Origin: Lachnospiraceae bacterium
GTDB taxonomy: Bacteria; Bacillota; Clostridia; Lachnospirales; Lachnospiraceae
Assembly: GCA_024399135.1 (NCBI GenBank)
Contig: JAKSHY010000003.1
Location: 1-64,000, forward strand
DNA length: 64,000 bases
Reading direction: 5' to 3'
Shown here: positions 54,579-64,000 of the stretch, one piece after another
How positions within the stretch are numbered: position 1 is the first letter of the stretch
Layout: each line of letters begins with the position of its first letter
The notes under the pieces: model-generated
Seen by the model: only the letters and a program-made list of their open reading frames with translations
The model's database searches: none
Told to the model about the DNA's origin: nothing
Program-made: the position numbers and the translations under genes

Positions 54579-55091
54579 TCATCCTATATTATGCTTCTTC
54601 TGATATCTTTTGTAGAATTTTAGGACTATCCATTCCAATCTTCTTTTTAAGACTATCTGTATTTCTTCCTGGGGTGCAATTTTTCCAACCAAAATCGAAT
54701 AAATACCTGATTTATTAGCTCCCCATACATCAGTAAATATCTGATCTCCAACGAACAGCGTATCATCTGTATTAGTTCCCATTTTTTCCATTGCTGAAAG
54801 ATACCCTTTAGGCGATGGCTTATTCGCCTTAAAAATATACATACAATCCACCGCATCATTAAACATCTTAACTCTGGGTTCTTTGTTATTTGACAAAAAT
54901 AAAACCTTAAATCCCAGCTCCTTTAGATGTGTAATCAGCTTAATGCTCCTTTCATCTGCGGGCGCGCCATGAGGAACTAATGTATTATCGATATCAAAGA
55001 TAATGCCTCTGTATCCTTTTTCATAGAGGTTGTCAAAATCTATACTGTATGTAGAATCTATATATTGTTTGGGATATAAACTTTTAAACAT
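54579..55091 (-). CDS. yqeG: YqeG-family HAD phosphatase
   Basis: The 170-residue protein has HAD motifs in order: FDIDNTLVPHG (nucleophile and acid Asp), LSNN, the lysine in NKPSPKGY, and FVGDQIFTDVWGAN. YqeG is a IIIA-type phosphatase whose substrate in other bacteria is thought to be phosphatidylglycerophosphate; here it is inferred. It lies upstream of efp with an 89-bp gap. Confidence 0.9.
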   Translation of the reverse strand: MFKSLYPKQYIDSTYSIDFDNLYEKGYRGIIFDIDNTLVPHGAPADERSIKLITHLKELGFKVLFLSNNKEPRVKMFNDAVDCMYIFKANKPSPKGYLSAMEKMGTNTDDTLFVGDQIFTDVWGANKSGIYSILVGKIAPQEEIQIVLKRRLEWIVLKFYKRYQKKHNIG

Positions 55092-55107
55092 AGAAAAATT
55101 ATAGCAA

Positions 55108-55133
55108 AACCCCTCGTCCTAAGACAAGGGGTT
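55108..55133 (-). terminator. Intrinsic terminator after the 127-residue gene
   Basis: AACCCCTCGTC pairs with GACAAGGGGTT (one mismatch), followed on the minus strand by TTTTGC. Confidence 0.65.
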
Positions 55134-55165
55134 ATACTTTAAACATATTTTATAGAGAGGTAATT

Positions 55166-55549
55166 TTATTTAATAATAACTGCTCCATCTGCATCCTGAT
55201 AAAGGTTCTTAGATGATCCAACGAAATAGTTGTACTCCTTAAGAATATTATCCTTCTTCATATCAGAAATAGCCTGCTGCATATCAAGCTTTTCGATAGG
55301 AGCCTCAGTTCCAATATAATCAAAGCTGTCTTCCTTATTAAATGTTAATGAAACATCTTCTAAAGTGGCGACTCTTGATCTATTGTCTACAACTGGTGAC
55401 GAAGATACAGTATTCTCTTCTTTAGCAGCATTAACCTTAAGCGCATTCTCATTAGCTAAAGCTTCTTCAGGTGTAACCTGAGGAATGTTTCTTCTGTTGT
55501 AGTCATTATATGAATAATTGCTTAATCCGTTATAAAACTGAATACCCAT
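55166..55549 (-). CDS. Hypothetical protein
   Basis: The 127-residue frame starts MGIQFYNGLSNYSYNDYNRR at ATG 55549, preceded by GGTGATG; a 4-codon longer start is less well placed. The N-terminus is Asn/Tyr-rich; the middle is polar and probably disordered; the C-terminus is helical (KLDMQQAISDMKKDNILKEY). No domain is recognised. It stands between opp and yqeG with its own terminator. Confidence 0.7.
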   Translation of the reverse strand: MGIQFYNGLSNYSYNDYNRRNIPQVTPEEALANENALKVNAAKEENTVSSSPVVDNRSRVATLEDVSLTFNKEDSFDYIGTEAPIEKLDMQQAISDMKKDNILKEYNYFVGSSKNLYQDADGAVIIK

Positions 55550-55660
55550 AACTTTCATCACCTTTCACATAAGTTTTCCTGTGATAGTAATTATATCGGT
55601 TACTTAACTGGTAACTTTAGCCCTATTTTTAAAATAGTGTTTAGAAATTTTCATACCACA

Positions 55661-56386
55661 TTATATAGAGTCTAAAAGCTGTTTAGTGTACTCATGCTTA
55701 GGATTTTGATATACCTCTTTCGGAGTTCCGCTTTCAACAATCTCACCCTTTTTAAGTATCAAAACCCTGTCACATATATTATACACCACTCTTAAATCAT
55801 GGGAAATAAATAAAATGGACAAATCCATTTTTTTATATAATTCTTTTAACAATTCAAGGATCTGTGCCTGAATAGTAACATCAAGTGCTGATACCGGTTC
55901 ATCTGCCAAAAGAAGCTTAGGCTCACTAATCAAAGAAAGCGCTATGCAAACCCTTTGTCTTTGACCACCTGATAATTCATTCGGATATCTTTCAAGATGT
56001 TCCTTCGAAAGTCCAACGAGATTAATCATCTCCTCGACCTTATTCTTCCGTATATCTTTGTCCTTAACTCCATCAAGATAAAGGGCTTCATTTAATAACC
56101 AGCCAACCTTCTTGGATGGATTAAGTGAACTATATGGATCCTGAAATACCATCTGAGGTCTGGCTGTATAATTTTCAATCCTTCCCTCAAATGGAATAAG
56201 ACCTAAAATTGATTTAGCAATAGTCGACTTTCCTGAGCCTGATTCTCCAACAAGACCAACTATTTCACCCTTATTAATTTCGAATGAAACACCATTTAGA
56301 ACTCTTTTAATCGATGGTTTATCAAACAGGGACTTTTTATTCTTGAATTCCACTATTAAATTTTCTACTGTAAGTACTTTTTCCAT
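55661..56386 (-). CDS. oppF: Oligopeptide ABC transporter ATP-binding protein (OppF-like)
   Basis: The 241-residue ATPase shows Walker A GESGSGKST, a Q-loop in MVFQDPYSSLNPSKK, signature LSGGQRQRVCIALSL, Walker B LLLADEPVSALDVT and an H-loop ISHD. It adjoins the OppD-like gene with no gap and is the last gene of the operon. It is shorter than typical OppF (over 300 residues), lacking the C-terminal extension. Confidence 0.92.
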   Translation of the reverse strand: MEKVLTVENLIVEFKNKKSLFDKPSIKRVLNGVSFEINKGEIVGLVGESGSGKSTIAKSILGLIPFEGRIENYTARPQMVFQDPYSSLNPSKKVGWLLNEALYLDGVKDKDIRKNKVEEMINLVGLSKEHLERYPNELSGGQRQRVCIALSLISEPKLLLADEPVSALDVTIQAQILELLKELYKKMDLSILFISHDLRVVYNICDRVLILKKGEIVESGTPKEVYQNPKHEYTKQLLDSI

Positions 56387-57190
56387 TTAATCAAAATCTA
56401 TCCTGGGTATGGCGCTAATTAATTTCTTCGTATATTCTTCCTTTGGGTTATTGAATATATCTTTCGTAAGCCCGCTTTCAACAATATATCCGCTCTTCAT
56501 AACAAGAACCCTCTCACATAGTTTCTCTACAAGACTTAAATCATGTGAAATAAAGATAATTGCTGTGCCATGCTCTTTATTTAATTTCTTAAGCACCTTG
56601 ACTATCTGTGCCTGAATCGTAACATCAAGAGCCGTTGTCGGTTCATCTGCTATGAGAATTTTAGGCTCCATAATCATAGCTGTTGCTATCATGACCCTCT
56701 GTCTCATACCACCACTTAATTCATGTGGATACTGCTTCATAACAAGCTCTGGATCATCTAATTCAACATCCTTAAGGGCCTTTAACACCTTTTCATATCT
56801 TTCCTCTTTAGTAAGACTTGTATGAATTCTTAAAGGTTCCTCAACCTGATCATAGATTCTGTATACAGGATTAAGACTGGTAAGCGGTTCCTGAAAAATA
56901 ATACCTATATCATTTCCCTGAATCGTACGAAGCTTATCTCTTTTACAGTTAAGAAGATCAATTCCATCATAATCTATCGACCCTCTCTTGTTCATGTGTT
57001 TCCTGTCAAGAAGTCCTGCTATTGCCATAGCTGACATCGACTTTCCTGATCCAGATTCACCAACAAGCCCTACAATTTCACCTTCGTATAAATCTAAATC
57101 AAAGTCAAATACTACTGTCTCCGGAATCAAATGATCATGAAATTCTATATTTAAATCTGTCACCTTGAGGATCAATTTTTTATCTTCCAT
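56387..57190 (-). CDS. oppD: Oligopeptide ABC transporter ATP-binding protein (OppD-like)
   Basis: The protein (267 residues from ATG 57190, chosen for GGAGGG at 7 nt) has Walker A GESGSGKSM, GIIFQEPLTSLNPVYR, signature LSGGMRQRVMIATAM and Walker B ILIADEPTTALDVT. It forms a heterodimer with OppF. Like OppF it is short, missing the C-terminal Fe-S or OPP-tail region. Confidence 0.92.
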   Translation of the reverse strand: MEDKKLILKVTDLNIEFHDHLIPETVVFDFDLDLYEGEIVGLVGESGSGKSMSAMAIAGLLDRKHMNKRGSIDYDGIDLLNCKRDKLRTIQGNDIGIIFQEPLTSLNPVYRIYDQVEEPLRIHTSLTKEERYEKVLKALKDVELDDPELVMKQYPHELSGGMRQRVMIATAMIMEPKILIADEPTTALDVTIQAQIVKVLKKLNKEHGTAIIFISHDLSLVEKLCERVLVMKSGYIVESGLTKDIFNNPKEEYTKKLISAIPRIDFD

Positions 57191-57192
57191 AA

Positions 57193-57996
57193 TCAATCCC
57201 TCCCTATTCCATCTGCCATGAGGCTGAATCCTAATATAAGCAAAATAATGGCAACACCTGGAAATAGCGCATAGTTTGGAGCCTTCGCAAGATAAATCTG
57301 CGCCTCTGAAAGCATTCTTCCAAGGCTTGGATCCGGAGGCTGTACTCCTATTCCTAAAAAGCTCATTGATGCTTCTGCAAGAACAGCATTATTAAATCCA
57401 ATCATAATTGAGCTTAATAAAACAGTATATGTATTAGGAAGAATATGTATGAATATTATTCTAAAATCTGAAGCACCCATAAGCTTCGCGACCTTGACGT
57501 AATCCATATTTTTGGCCTTCAAAAATTCAGCTCTTACAATTCTTGCAAAGGATGGAATAAATGCAATTCCTAAAGCAAGAGTCACCTGATATGTTCCTGC
57601 GCCCAAAAGGCTTATGAACAGTAATGCTAATAAAATACTTGGGAATGCGAATATCGAGTCGTTGATTCGCATTAAAATTTCATCTATAAGTCCGCCGTAA
57701 TATCCGGTAAGAGCACCTACTATTATTCCAAAAAGTGTTCCTATAATGACTGTACCAAATGCCACCTTAAAAGTAGCATAGGTTCCTTCCATAACTCTTG
57801 AGAGAATGTCCCTTCCAAAATTATCACAACCAAACCAGTGAGCAAGACTCATTCCCTGAAACTTAGCACTACTGTCAATGGCTGTTGGATCATAAGGAGA
57901 CGCTATCATGCCAACTAACATGAAAATCATCATGAAAACGACAATGATGCTTCCTGCTATGAAATTACGATTATTTTTCAAGCTGTTTTTCTTCAA
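57193..57996 (-). CDS. oppC: Oligopeptide ABC transporter permease (OppC-like)
   Basis: The permease starts most plausibly at TTG 57996 (LKKNSLKNNRNFIAGS), preceded by AAAGGA; the longer frame to 58035 begins inside oppB without a ribosome site. It shows an N-terminal membrane helix, GCDNFGRDILSRVMEGT, typical of OppC/DppC, and the EAA loop AEASMSFLGIGVQPPDPSLG. It pairs with OppB to form the channel. Confidence 0.92.
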   Translation of the reverse strand: MKKNSLKNNRNFIAGSIIVVFMMIFMLVGMIASPYDPTAIDSSAKFQGMSLAHWFGCDNFGRDILSRVMEGTYATFKVAFGTVIIGTLFGIIVGALTGYYGGLIDEILMRINDSIFAFPSILLALLFISLLGAGTYQVTLALGIAFIPSFARIVRAEFLKAKNMDYVKVAKLMGASDFRIIFIHILPNTYTVLLSSIMIGFNNAVLAEASMSFLGIGVQPPDPSLGRMLSEAQIYLAKAPNYALFPGVAIILLILGFSLMADGIGRD

Positions 57997-58021
57997 ACTA
58001 ATATCCTTTACAAATATATAG

Positions 58022-58969
58022 TTATTTATCTTCAATAGATATTCTCGGATCTAAAACACTATAGAGTATATCTACAAGCATATTTATAAGTAAAACCATC
58101 ACGGAAATTATCACAATAATTGCCATTACAACCGGATAATCCCTGTTGGAAATTGATGTCAGTAAAATCCTTCCAAGTCCTGGTACACTAAATACCTGTT
58201 CAACAATAATCGAGCCTGCTATCATGTCTGTTAATGTCATTCCAAAGAATGTAATAACTGGCAGCATAGCATTCTTTAATACATGATGATAAAAGACTTC
58301 ATTAGTAGAATTTCCCTTAGAATAGGCTGTTCTTACATAATCAAGCTTGGCCTCTTTAAGGACAGAGCTTCTTAGCATTTTAACAGCCATCGTAGCCTTA
58401 GGAAGCGCTATTGCCAGGGCTGGAAAAAACATATAGCCAATGAAGCCAAATATATTTTTGTCATAAGATATGTACCCACCAGGAGTAAATAGCTTAAGTA
58501 ATCTTCCAAATAAAAATGTAATTAATATTCCTGAAAAAAATGGCGGAATCGCCATAAGAATCTGATTGATAATAATAATACTCCTATCAATCCATCCATC
58601 CTCATGTTTCGAGGTATATATACCAACTGGTATCGAAAAAATAAGCATCAAAACAAAAGCTATCAAAGCCATTGTCAAGGTAACTGGAACCTTGTCCATT
58701 ATCATTGTAGATACTGGCATTCTGTAGCTGTATGAAATGCCCATGTCACCCTTCAAGAAGTTTATTGCCCATCTTCCATACTGAACGAGCACTGGGTCAT
58801 TTAATCCAAGTTCATTTCTTAAACTTTCAATTCTTTCAGGAGTTGCCTGCGTTCCCAAAGATGAAATCGCTGCGTCTCCTGATATTAAGTTGAATGCAAT
58901 AAATACAAAAAGCGTTACCATGATGATAGTAATCACCATGGTAACAAACTTTTTAATTACAAATTTCAT
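58022..58969 (-). CDS. oppB: Oligopeptide ABC transporter permease (OppB-like)
   Basis: This 315-residue protein has an N-terminal helix (VTMVITIIMVTLFVFIAFNL), GLNDPVLVQYGRW and the OppB loop YVRTAYSKGNSTNEVFYHHV, followed by SIIVEQVFSVPGLGRIL. It starts 3 bp after the binding-protein stop. Confidence 0.93.
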   Translation of the reverse strand: MKFVIKKFVTMVITIIMVTLFVFIAFNLISGDAAISSLGTQATPERIESLRNELGLNDPVLVQYGRWAINFLKGDMGISYSYRMPVSTMIMDKVPVTLTMALIAFVLMLIFSIPVGIYTSKHEDGWIDRSIIIINQILMAIPPFFSGILITFLFGRLLKLFTPGGYISYDKNIFGFIGYMFFPALAIALPKATMAVKMLRSSVLKEAKLDYVRTAYSKGNSTNEVFYHHVLKNAMLPVITFFGMTLTDMIAGSIIVEQVFSVPGLGRILLTSISNRDYPVVMAIIVIISVMVLLINMLVDILYSVLDPRISIEDK

Positions 58970-58972
58970 AAA

Positions 58973-60493
58973 TTAATCTGCTAATCTAATCTTAGACATA
59001 TCCTGAATGTACATAGGATAGAACTCATAACCTGTAAACTTCTTATTCAAAGCAACGAATTCAGGTAAATCCTGAATATAAACATTAGCTGCTTCGTTAG
59101 TTAATATCTTCTGACATTCCTTATATAACTTAGTCTTCTCATCATCATCTGTTGTTGAACGAGCCTTTAAGAAGGTCTCATCATACTCCTTGGATGAGAA
59201 GTTTATGAAGTTATTTGACGCATCAGACTTAAATCTCTGAAGGAGTGCCGAAGCTGTTAAGGAAGATGCATCAACACCAACTACAGTAGTTGTGTAGTTA
59301 CGAGCTGAATAAACATCTGATAACCAGCTATCCCACTCAATAAGCTTGATATTAGCCTTAACATTAATCTTCTTAAACTGCTCAACTAAAACCTGTGCTG
59401 TGTCCACATGCTGTGTGTAGTTAGAAGGAACAGTAATATCAAAGCTGAATCCATCTGGATAACCAGCCTCAGCCAATAATTCCTTAGCCTTATCTATGTT
59501 CGTATTATAAACATCCTTTAATGTTTCATCATAATACTTACCGAATGAAGGGAACATTGAAGAACCAATTTCCTCTCCCTTTCCATCAGACACTATAGAC
59601 TTAATTTCTTCAACATCCAATGCATAGCAAAGTGCCTGTCTTACTCTCACATCATCAAATGGAGCAACACTGTTATTAATATAAAGCGCCTGAACGAGGT
59701 TCATTGTTCCTTCAAGTATATCAAACTTATCAGATAACTGATCAGCCTGAGCTGTTGGAATTCTTGCTACCATATCCATTGCACCTGATTCAAGTTCAAC
59801 AGCAATTGTATCCATATTACCAATAATCTTAAAGGTTACTGTATTAATATGAGCTGCCTTTTCTTCATCATAATAATCAGCGAACTTTTCAATAATGAAA
59901 TTTTCCTGTGGAGAACGTGACACGAACTTATATGGACCTGTACCAATAGGTGTAGTATCAGGTGTAGCATTATTCTTAGGAATAATGGCAGTTGTCATGT
60001 AAGCTAAAAATTCGGTATCTGGTTCAACAAGATTGATAACGAATTTTCCACCATCCATAATCTGTGTGTCTTTGATGTTAGCATATGCTGGAACAAGGCA
60101 GTTGCCAGAACCGTCATCAGCACATCTATCAATAGAATACTTGACATCCTCCAGAGTAACTGCATTTCCATCATGGAACTTAACTCCATCTCTAAGTTCG
60201 AATGTGTAACTTAGGCCATCCTCTGATACTTCATAACTTTTTGCTACTGCTGGAAGAAATTCACCGTTGGATGAAGGCTTAACCAAACCCTCAAAAATGT
60301 TGAATAATACCTCCTTAGTTCCTGCCGCTGCAACTTTGTGTGGGTCAAGACTGTCCTCAAGATCCTGAGGTATACCAACGATGATAGAAGAAGAATCACT
60401 TCCTTCCTTATCGCCTGCACAACCGCACAGTGCAATAGTCAGTGCGAAAACCACGAAGACCTTAAGGAGCCCTTTAAAGCTCTTTTGTTTCAT
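58973..60493 (-). CDS. oppA: Oligopeptide-binding lipoprotein (SBP_bac_5)
   Basis: The 506-residue protein starts with a lipoprotein signal; the lipobox LCGC ends at Cys25. The SBP family 5 signature is present: TFELRDGVKFHDGNAVTLED and VRQALCYALDVEEI. It binds peptides (or possibly nickel or another solute) outside the membrane. AAAGGA precedes the ATG. A dyad overlaps its promoter. It is the first gene of oppABCDF. Confidence 0.92.
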   Translation of the reverse strand: MKQKSFKGLLKVFVVFALTIALCGCAGDKEGSDSSSIIVGIPQDLEDSLDPHKVAAAGTKEVLFNIFEGLVKPSSNGEFLPAVAKSYEVSEDGLSYTFELRDGVKFHDGNAVTLEDVKYSIDRCADDGSGNCLVPAYANIKDTQIMDGGKFVINLVEPDTEFLAYMTTAIIPKNNATPDTTPIGTGPYKFVSRSPQENFIIEKFADYYDEEKAAHINTVTFKIIGNMDTIAVELESGAMDMVARIPTAQADQLSDKFDILEGTMNLVQALYINNSVAPFDDVRVRQALCYALDVEEIKSIVSDGKGEEIGSSMFPSFGKYYDETLKDVYNTNIDKAKELLAEAGYPDGFSFDITVPSNYTQHVDTAQVLVEQFKKINVKANIKLIEWDSWLSDVYSARNYTTTVVGVDASSLTASALLQRFKSDASNNFINFSSKEYDETFLKARSTTDDDEKTKLYKECQKILTNEAANVYIQDLPEFVALNKKFTGYEFYPMYIQDMSKIRLAD

Positions 60494-60511
60494 GTTTCTA
60501 AATTCCTTTCT

Positions 60512-60562
60512 ATATTGTTATTTAATTAACAATATTATATAAAAAAAAGACTTGGCATACAA
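60512..60562 (-). promoter_or_regulatory. opp promoter nested in the nrdR terminator, with operator dyad
   Basis: TTGTAT (60557-60562), 17 bp, TATAAT (60534-60539) on the minus strand. The -35 lies in the loop of the nrdR terminator hairpin. A perfect dyad ATATTGTTA-nnnnnn-TAACAATAT (60512-60535) overlaps the -10 and start region, a likely repressor site. Confidence 0.65.
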
Positions 60563-60573
60563 TAGCCAAGTCT
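60540..60573 (-). terminator. Intrinsic terminator of nrdR
   Basis: AGACTTGGC and GCCAAGTCT (60548-60573) form a perfect 9-bp stem with an 8-nt loop, followed on the minus strand by a run of T (eight counting the last stem base). Confidence 0.92.
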
Positions 60574-60599
60574 AATGTTTTTAATTTAGTACGTAAACT

Positions 60600-61049
60600 T
60601 TACTTAAGAACCTTCTTAAGCTCTTCCATAAATGTATTGATATCCTTAAATTCACGATATACTGATGCGAATCTGACATAAGCTACAGAATCTACATCCT
60701 TAAGCTTATCCATTACAAGTTCACCAATTACTGAGCTTGGAATTTCCTTATCTTCCTTGCTGAAAATCTCTGTTTCAACATCATCAACAATCTGCTGAAT
60801 CTGTCTTGCTGATACAGGTCTTTTATGACATGCACGTAAAACACCTGATTCAATTTTAGCCCTGTCGAAGGTTTCTCTGTTCTCATCCTTCTTAACAATG
60901 ATAAGTGGAATAGTCTCTACCTTTTCATAAGTTGTGAAACGCTTGTCGCATTCATCACACACTCTACGACGACGGATGGAATTATTATCCTCTGCTGGTC
61001 TAGAATCTATTACCCTTGTATTTTCATGGCCGCAAAATGGACACTTCAT
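60600..61049 (-). CDS. nrdR: Transcriptional repressor NrdR
   Basis: The 149-residue regulator of ribonucleotide reductase genes has the N-terminal zinc ribbon (CPFCGHENTRVIDSR, then RRRRVCDECDKRFTTYE) and the ATP-cone domain (VKKDENRETFDRAKIESGVL onwards). It senses ATP/dATP. GGGGG lies before the ATG. It has a perfect consensus promoter with candidate NrdR boxes, suggesting autoregulation. It lies between ftsZ and opp. Confidence 0.97.
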   Translation of the reverse strand: MKCPFCGHENTRVIDSRPAEDNNSIRRRRVCDECDKRFTTYEKVETIPLIIVKKDENRETFDRAKIESGVLRACHKRPVSARQIQQIVDDVETEIFSKEDKEIPSSVIGELVMDKLKDVDSVAYVRFASVYREFKDINTFMEELKKVLK

Positions 61050-61054
61050 ATTGT

Positions 61055-61119
61055 ACCCCCTATATGTGGTTTATTATTATATTTAGGTACATTATAATGT
61101 GGTCTTTCGATTATGTCAA
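61055..61119 (-). promoter_or_regulatory. nrdR promoter with two candidate NrdR boxes
   Basis: TTGACA (61114-61119), 17 bp, TATAAT (61091-61096): full consensus. Two imperfect dyads with half site ACCACAT, at 61086-61103 and 61055-61070, have centres 32 bp apart, as paired NrdR boxes do. One covers the -10, the other the ribosome site. Confidence 0.6.
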
Positions 61120-61202
61120 CCATTTTCTGTAAACCAAATTTCTGAACCAATATAATAATATTCATGCAAGCATAAATATTTACTTGACTCATCGTGGATA
61201 AT

Positions 61203-61232
61203 AAAAAAGGGAACTGCCTTTTTGCAGTTCCC
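61203..61232 (-). terminator. Intrinsic terminator of ftsZ
   Basis: GGGAACTGC (61209-61217) pairs with GCAGTTCCC (61224-61232), followed on the minus strand by TTTTTT. Confidence 0.92.
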
Positions 61233-61254
61233 TTCACAATATAATCAATTTAAT

Positions 61255-62499
<1,245 letters not shown>

Positions 62500-62593
62500 G
62501 GACGGATTCCTCCCTTTTACCAAATAGTCGCACTTTATATAATACTTATTTTAATTTGATTTATCAATATTATTTTGAGATAACATGCGATTT

Positions 62594-63334
62594 TTAATCA
62601 GATTCAGGTTCAAAAGAAATATTCTGTGTATCATCCGTATATGTTTCAAGACGGATAATTCCACTCTTGCCTTTGATTTCAGGCAGAATATACTGAAGCT
62701 TCATGATTTTTTCATCAAGATTATTCGGTTGTCCTAAAGCAACCTTAATTCTCTCGAAATGAAGCGTGATACTATCATCTTTAGCAAAATATATCTTATC
62801 AATTGAAAGATTATACTTATTAACCAGCTGTGTTATATTCAAAATTGCATTAAAAATGTCGGTATTTTCAACAGGAAGCGGTTCCTTTATTACAACATGG
62901 TCAAATGTAAGTCCTGTTACCTGAGGTATTCCTTTAGTTCTTTGGGTTGACGCTTCTATCACAACGCCATCCTTGTCGAAATACATATATTTTTCAAGAT
63001 ATTCAACGTAACCTGCTATAGCCTTTTCATATACATTGATTCTTATAGTATTAGGATCAACTATCTCAACATCCATCTTGGCAATGAATGGAACGTTTTC
63101 AATACTTTTATCTTTGTACTTCAGGGACAAAAACATAGAGTTATCTCCCATGAAGCCATCCATCACCATATTACGTATTTCTTCGTTAGTATAATGCTTA
63201 TTACCATCAACATAAACAGTTGTTATTTTATAATTATTAACAATATACGTAACTGAAGCAGCAACAATTCCCAGAACAAGAATGATAATACTGCTAACTA
63301 TGATTATGCTCTTGTGATTTTTCCAAAAGTCCAC
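62594..63334 (-). CDS. ftsQ: Cell division protein FtsQ/DivIB
   Basis: The 246-residue protein starts at a GTG that shares one base with the ftsW stop (TAGTG) and has AAGGG upstream. It has one membrane helix (SIIIVSSIIILVLGIVAASV) and then a POTRA domain (ITTVYVDGNKHYTNEEIRNM) and beta domain. It links FtsZ-ring assembly to septal wall synthesis. The order ftsW-ftsQ-ftsZ is that of a dcw cluster, with no murG or murA between. Confidence 0.9.
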   Translation of the reverse strand: MDFWKNHKSIIIVSSIIILVLGIVAASVTYIVNNYKITTVYVDGNKHYTNEEIRNMVMDGFMGDNSMFLSLKYKDKSIENVPFIAKMDVEIVDPNTIRINVYEKAIAGYVEYLEKYMYFDKDGVVIEASTQRTKGIPQVTGLTFDHVVIKEPLPVENTDIFNAILNITQLVNKYNLSIDKIYFAKDDSITLHFERIKVALGQPNNLDEKIMKLQYILPEIKGKSGIIRLETYTDDTQNISFEPESD

Positions 63335-64000
63335 TAATAATCCCTTACCTTAATTTCTTTTTGAACACTAAGCACCAGTCCAACTTCAACCAAAAGCGAC
63401 ACTACAGAACTTCCTCCATAGCTTATGAACGGCAAAGATATACCTGTATTAGGAATTGTGTTCGTAACTACGGCAATATTTAATATAACCTGAATGGCAA
63501 TATGTGTTAAAAATCCAGTAACCAAAAGTGAACCATACAAATCAGGCGCATTGTGAGCGATGATAAGACATCTCCAGATAAGAAGAAGGAATAATGCGAT
63601 TACACAAAGTGCTCCAACAAATCCTAATTCCTCACATATGATAGAGAAAATCATATCATTCTGAGCTTCAGGGATATATCCAAGCTTTTGCATACTCTCA
63701 CCTATTCCCTTGCCCATGAAGCCGCCTGAACCTATAGCATAAAGAGCCTGAAGCGTCTGGAAACCTTTTCCTGAAGCATAAGCATTAGGATCAAGCCACG
63801 CAAGTATACGCTCTCCTCTAAATCCAATACTTGAATCCTGATTCTGAACTACCACGAATACTGCAAGTGCTGCAATTCCAATCATTACTAATAAAATGAA
63901 TACATATCGCTTATATTCTGAACTTGCTACGAAACACATAACGAATGCAATTCCTAAAACGATAATTGCCGAGCTTAAGTTTCTGGTAATGGCATAAATC
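63334..64000 (-). CDS. ftsW: Septal peptidoglycan polymerase FtsW (partial, C-terminal part)
   Basis: The frame continues past the right edge (in-frame IYAITRNLSSAIIVLGIAFV before the first internal ATG at 63939). Visible motifs of the SEDS family: LYAIGSGGFMGKGIGESMQK, EAQNDMIFSIICEELGFVGA and NTGISLPFISYGGSS. It polymerises septal peptidoglycan with a class B PBP. FtsW cannot be separated from RodA/SpoVE by motif alone; the neighbouring ftsQ and ftsZ favour FtsW. Confidence 0.92.
   Translation of the reverse strand, partial: IYAITRNLSSAIIVLGIAFVMCFVASSEYKRYVFILLVMIGIAALAVFVVVQNQDSSIGFRGERILAWLDPNAYASGKGFQTLQALYAIGSGGFMGKGIGESMQKLGYIPEAQNDMIFSIICEELGFVGALCVIALFLLLIWRCLIIAHNAPDLYGSLLVTGFLTHIAIQVILNIAVVTNTIPNTGISLPFISYGGSSVVSLLVEVGLVLSVQKEIKVRDY

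Noticed and set aside
61046-61237. 63-residue ORF between nrdR and ftsZ
   Set aside because: Its start lies inside the ftsZ terminator stem and it runs over the nrdR promoter; composition is not protein-like.

Overview
The window looks like chromosomal DNA of a low-GC Gram-positive bacterium, most likely a gut or rumen Lachnospiraceae (Butyrivibrio / Pseudobutyrivibrio / Agathobacter-like). This is inferred from AT-rich sequence, strong AGGAGG ribosome binding sites, T-rich intrinsic terminators, and the gene set: MetA, AzlCD, FliB, DUF5688, AbiE, a GH43/esterase enzyme and TIR-propeller proteins. No 16S or species marker is present. Nearly all genes lie on the minus strand, so operons read from high to low coordinates.

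0-8 kb: a partial XRE regulator with an operator inside its own promoter, a DUF4143 ATPase preceded by a strictly periodic 33-bp repeat array, then glycolysis (gap, pgk, tpiA) with a three-gene amino-acid ABC transporter inserted between gap and pgk. 8-20 kb: PHP phosphatase, a chemoreceptor with an unusual Lys/Asp repeat tail, azlCD, two NUDIX hydrolases, hisS, a XerC/D recombinase, an aminotransferase, a PAP2 enzyme, a small secreted protein and an HD-GYP protein. 20-27.4 kb: a carboxylesterase-GH43 fusion with a MATE exporter. Facing them are an aldo/keto reductase and a YqhD-type alcohol dehydrogenase behind a MerR-type promoter whose MerR gene survives only as a stub.

27.5-38.7 kb is an accessory island full of gene remnants. 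It holds a hypothetical pair, a solo AbiEi antitoxin with a truncated AbiEii toxin, small ORFs, a two-gene operon of unknown function (soluble protein plus glycine-rich membrane protein), a HEPN / NB-ARC / TPR / cold-shock-like STAND protein, a deletion chimera of a cytosine methyltransferase and an Eco47II-like endonuclease, and pieces of ArdC and DUF5688 proteins. It reads as a decayed mobile element carrying defence genes.

38.8-64 kb returns to core genes: metA-ligA, an RluF-like pseudouridine synthase, a methyltransferase, a FliB / TIR / DHH-phosphoesterase cluster, gdhA, an SH3 protein beside tRNA-Arg(CCG), DUF5688, efp, yqeG, an opp peptide transporter whose promoter overlaps the nrdR terminator, then nrdR, ftsZ, ftsQ and the end of ftsW (a dcw-type division cluster). 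The strongest leads for something undescribed are the STAND protein and its neighbouring two-gene operon, the 33-bp array at the DUF4143 ATPase, and the TIR-DHH-FliB cluster.
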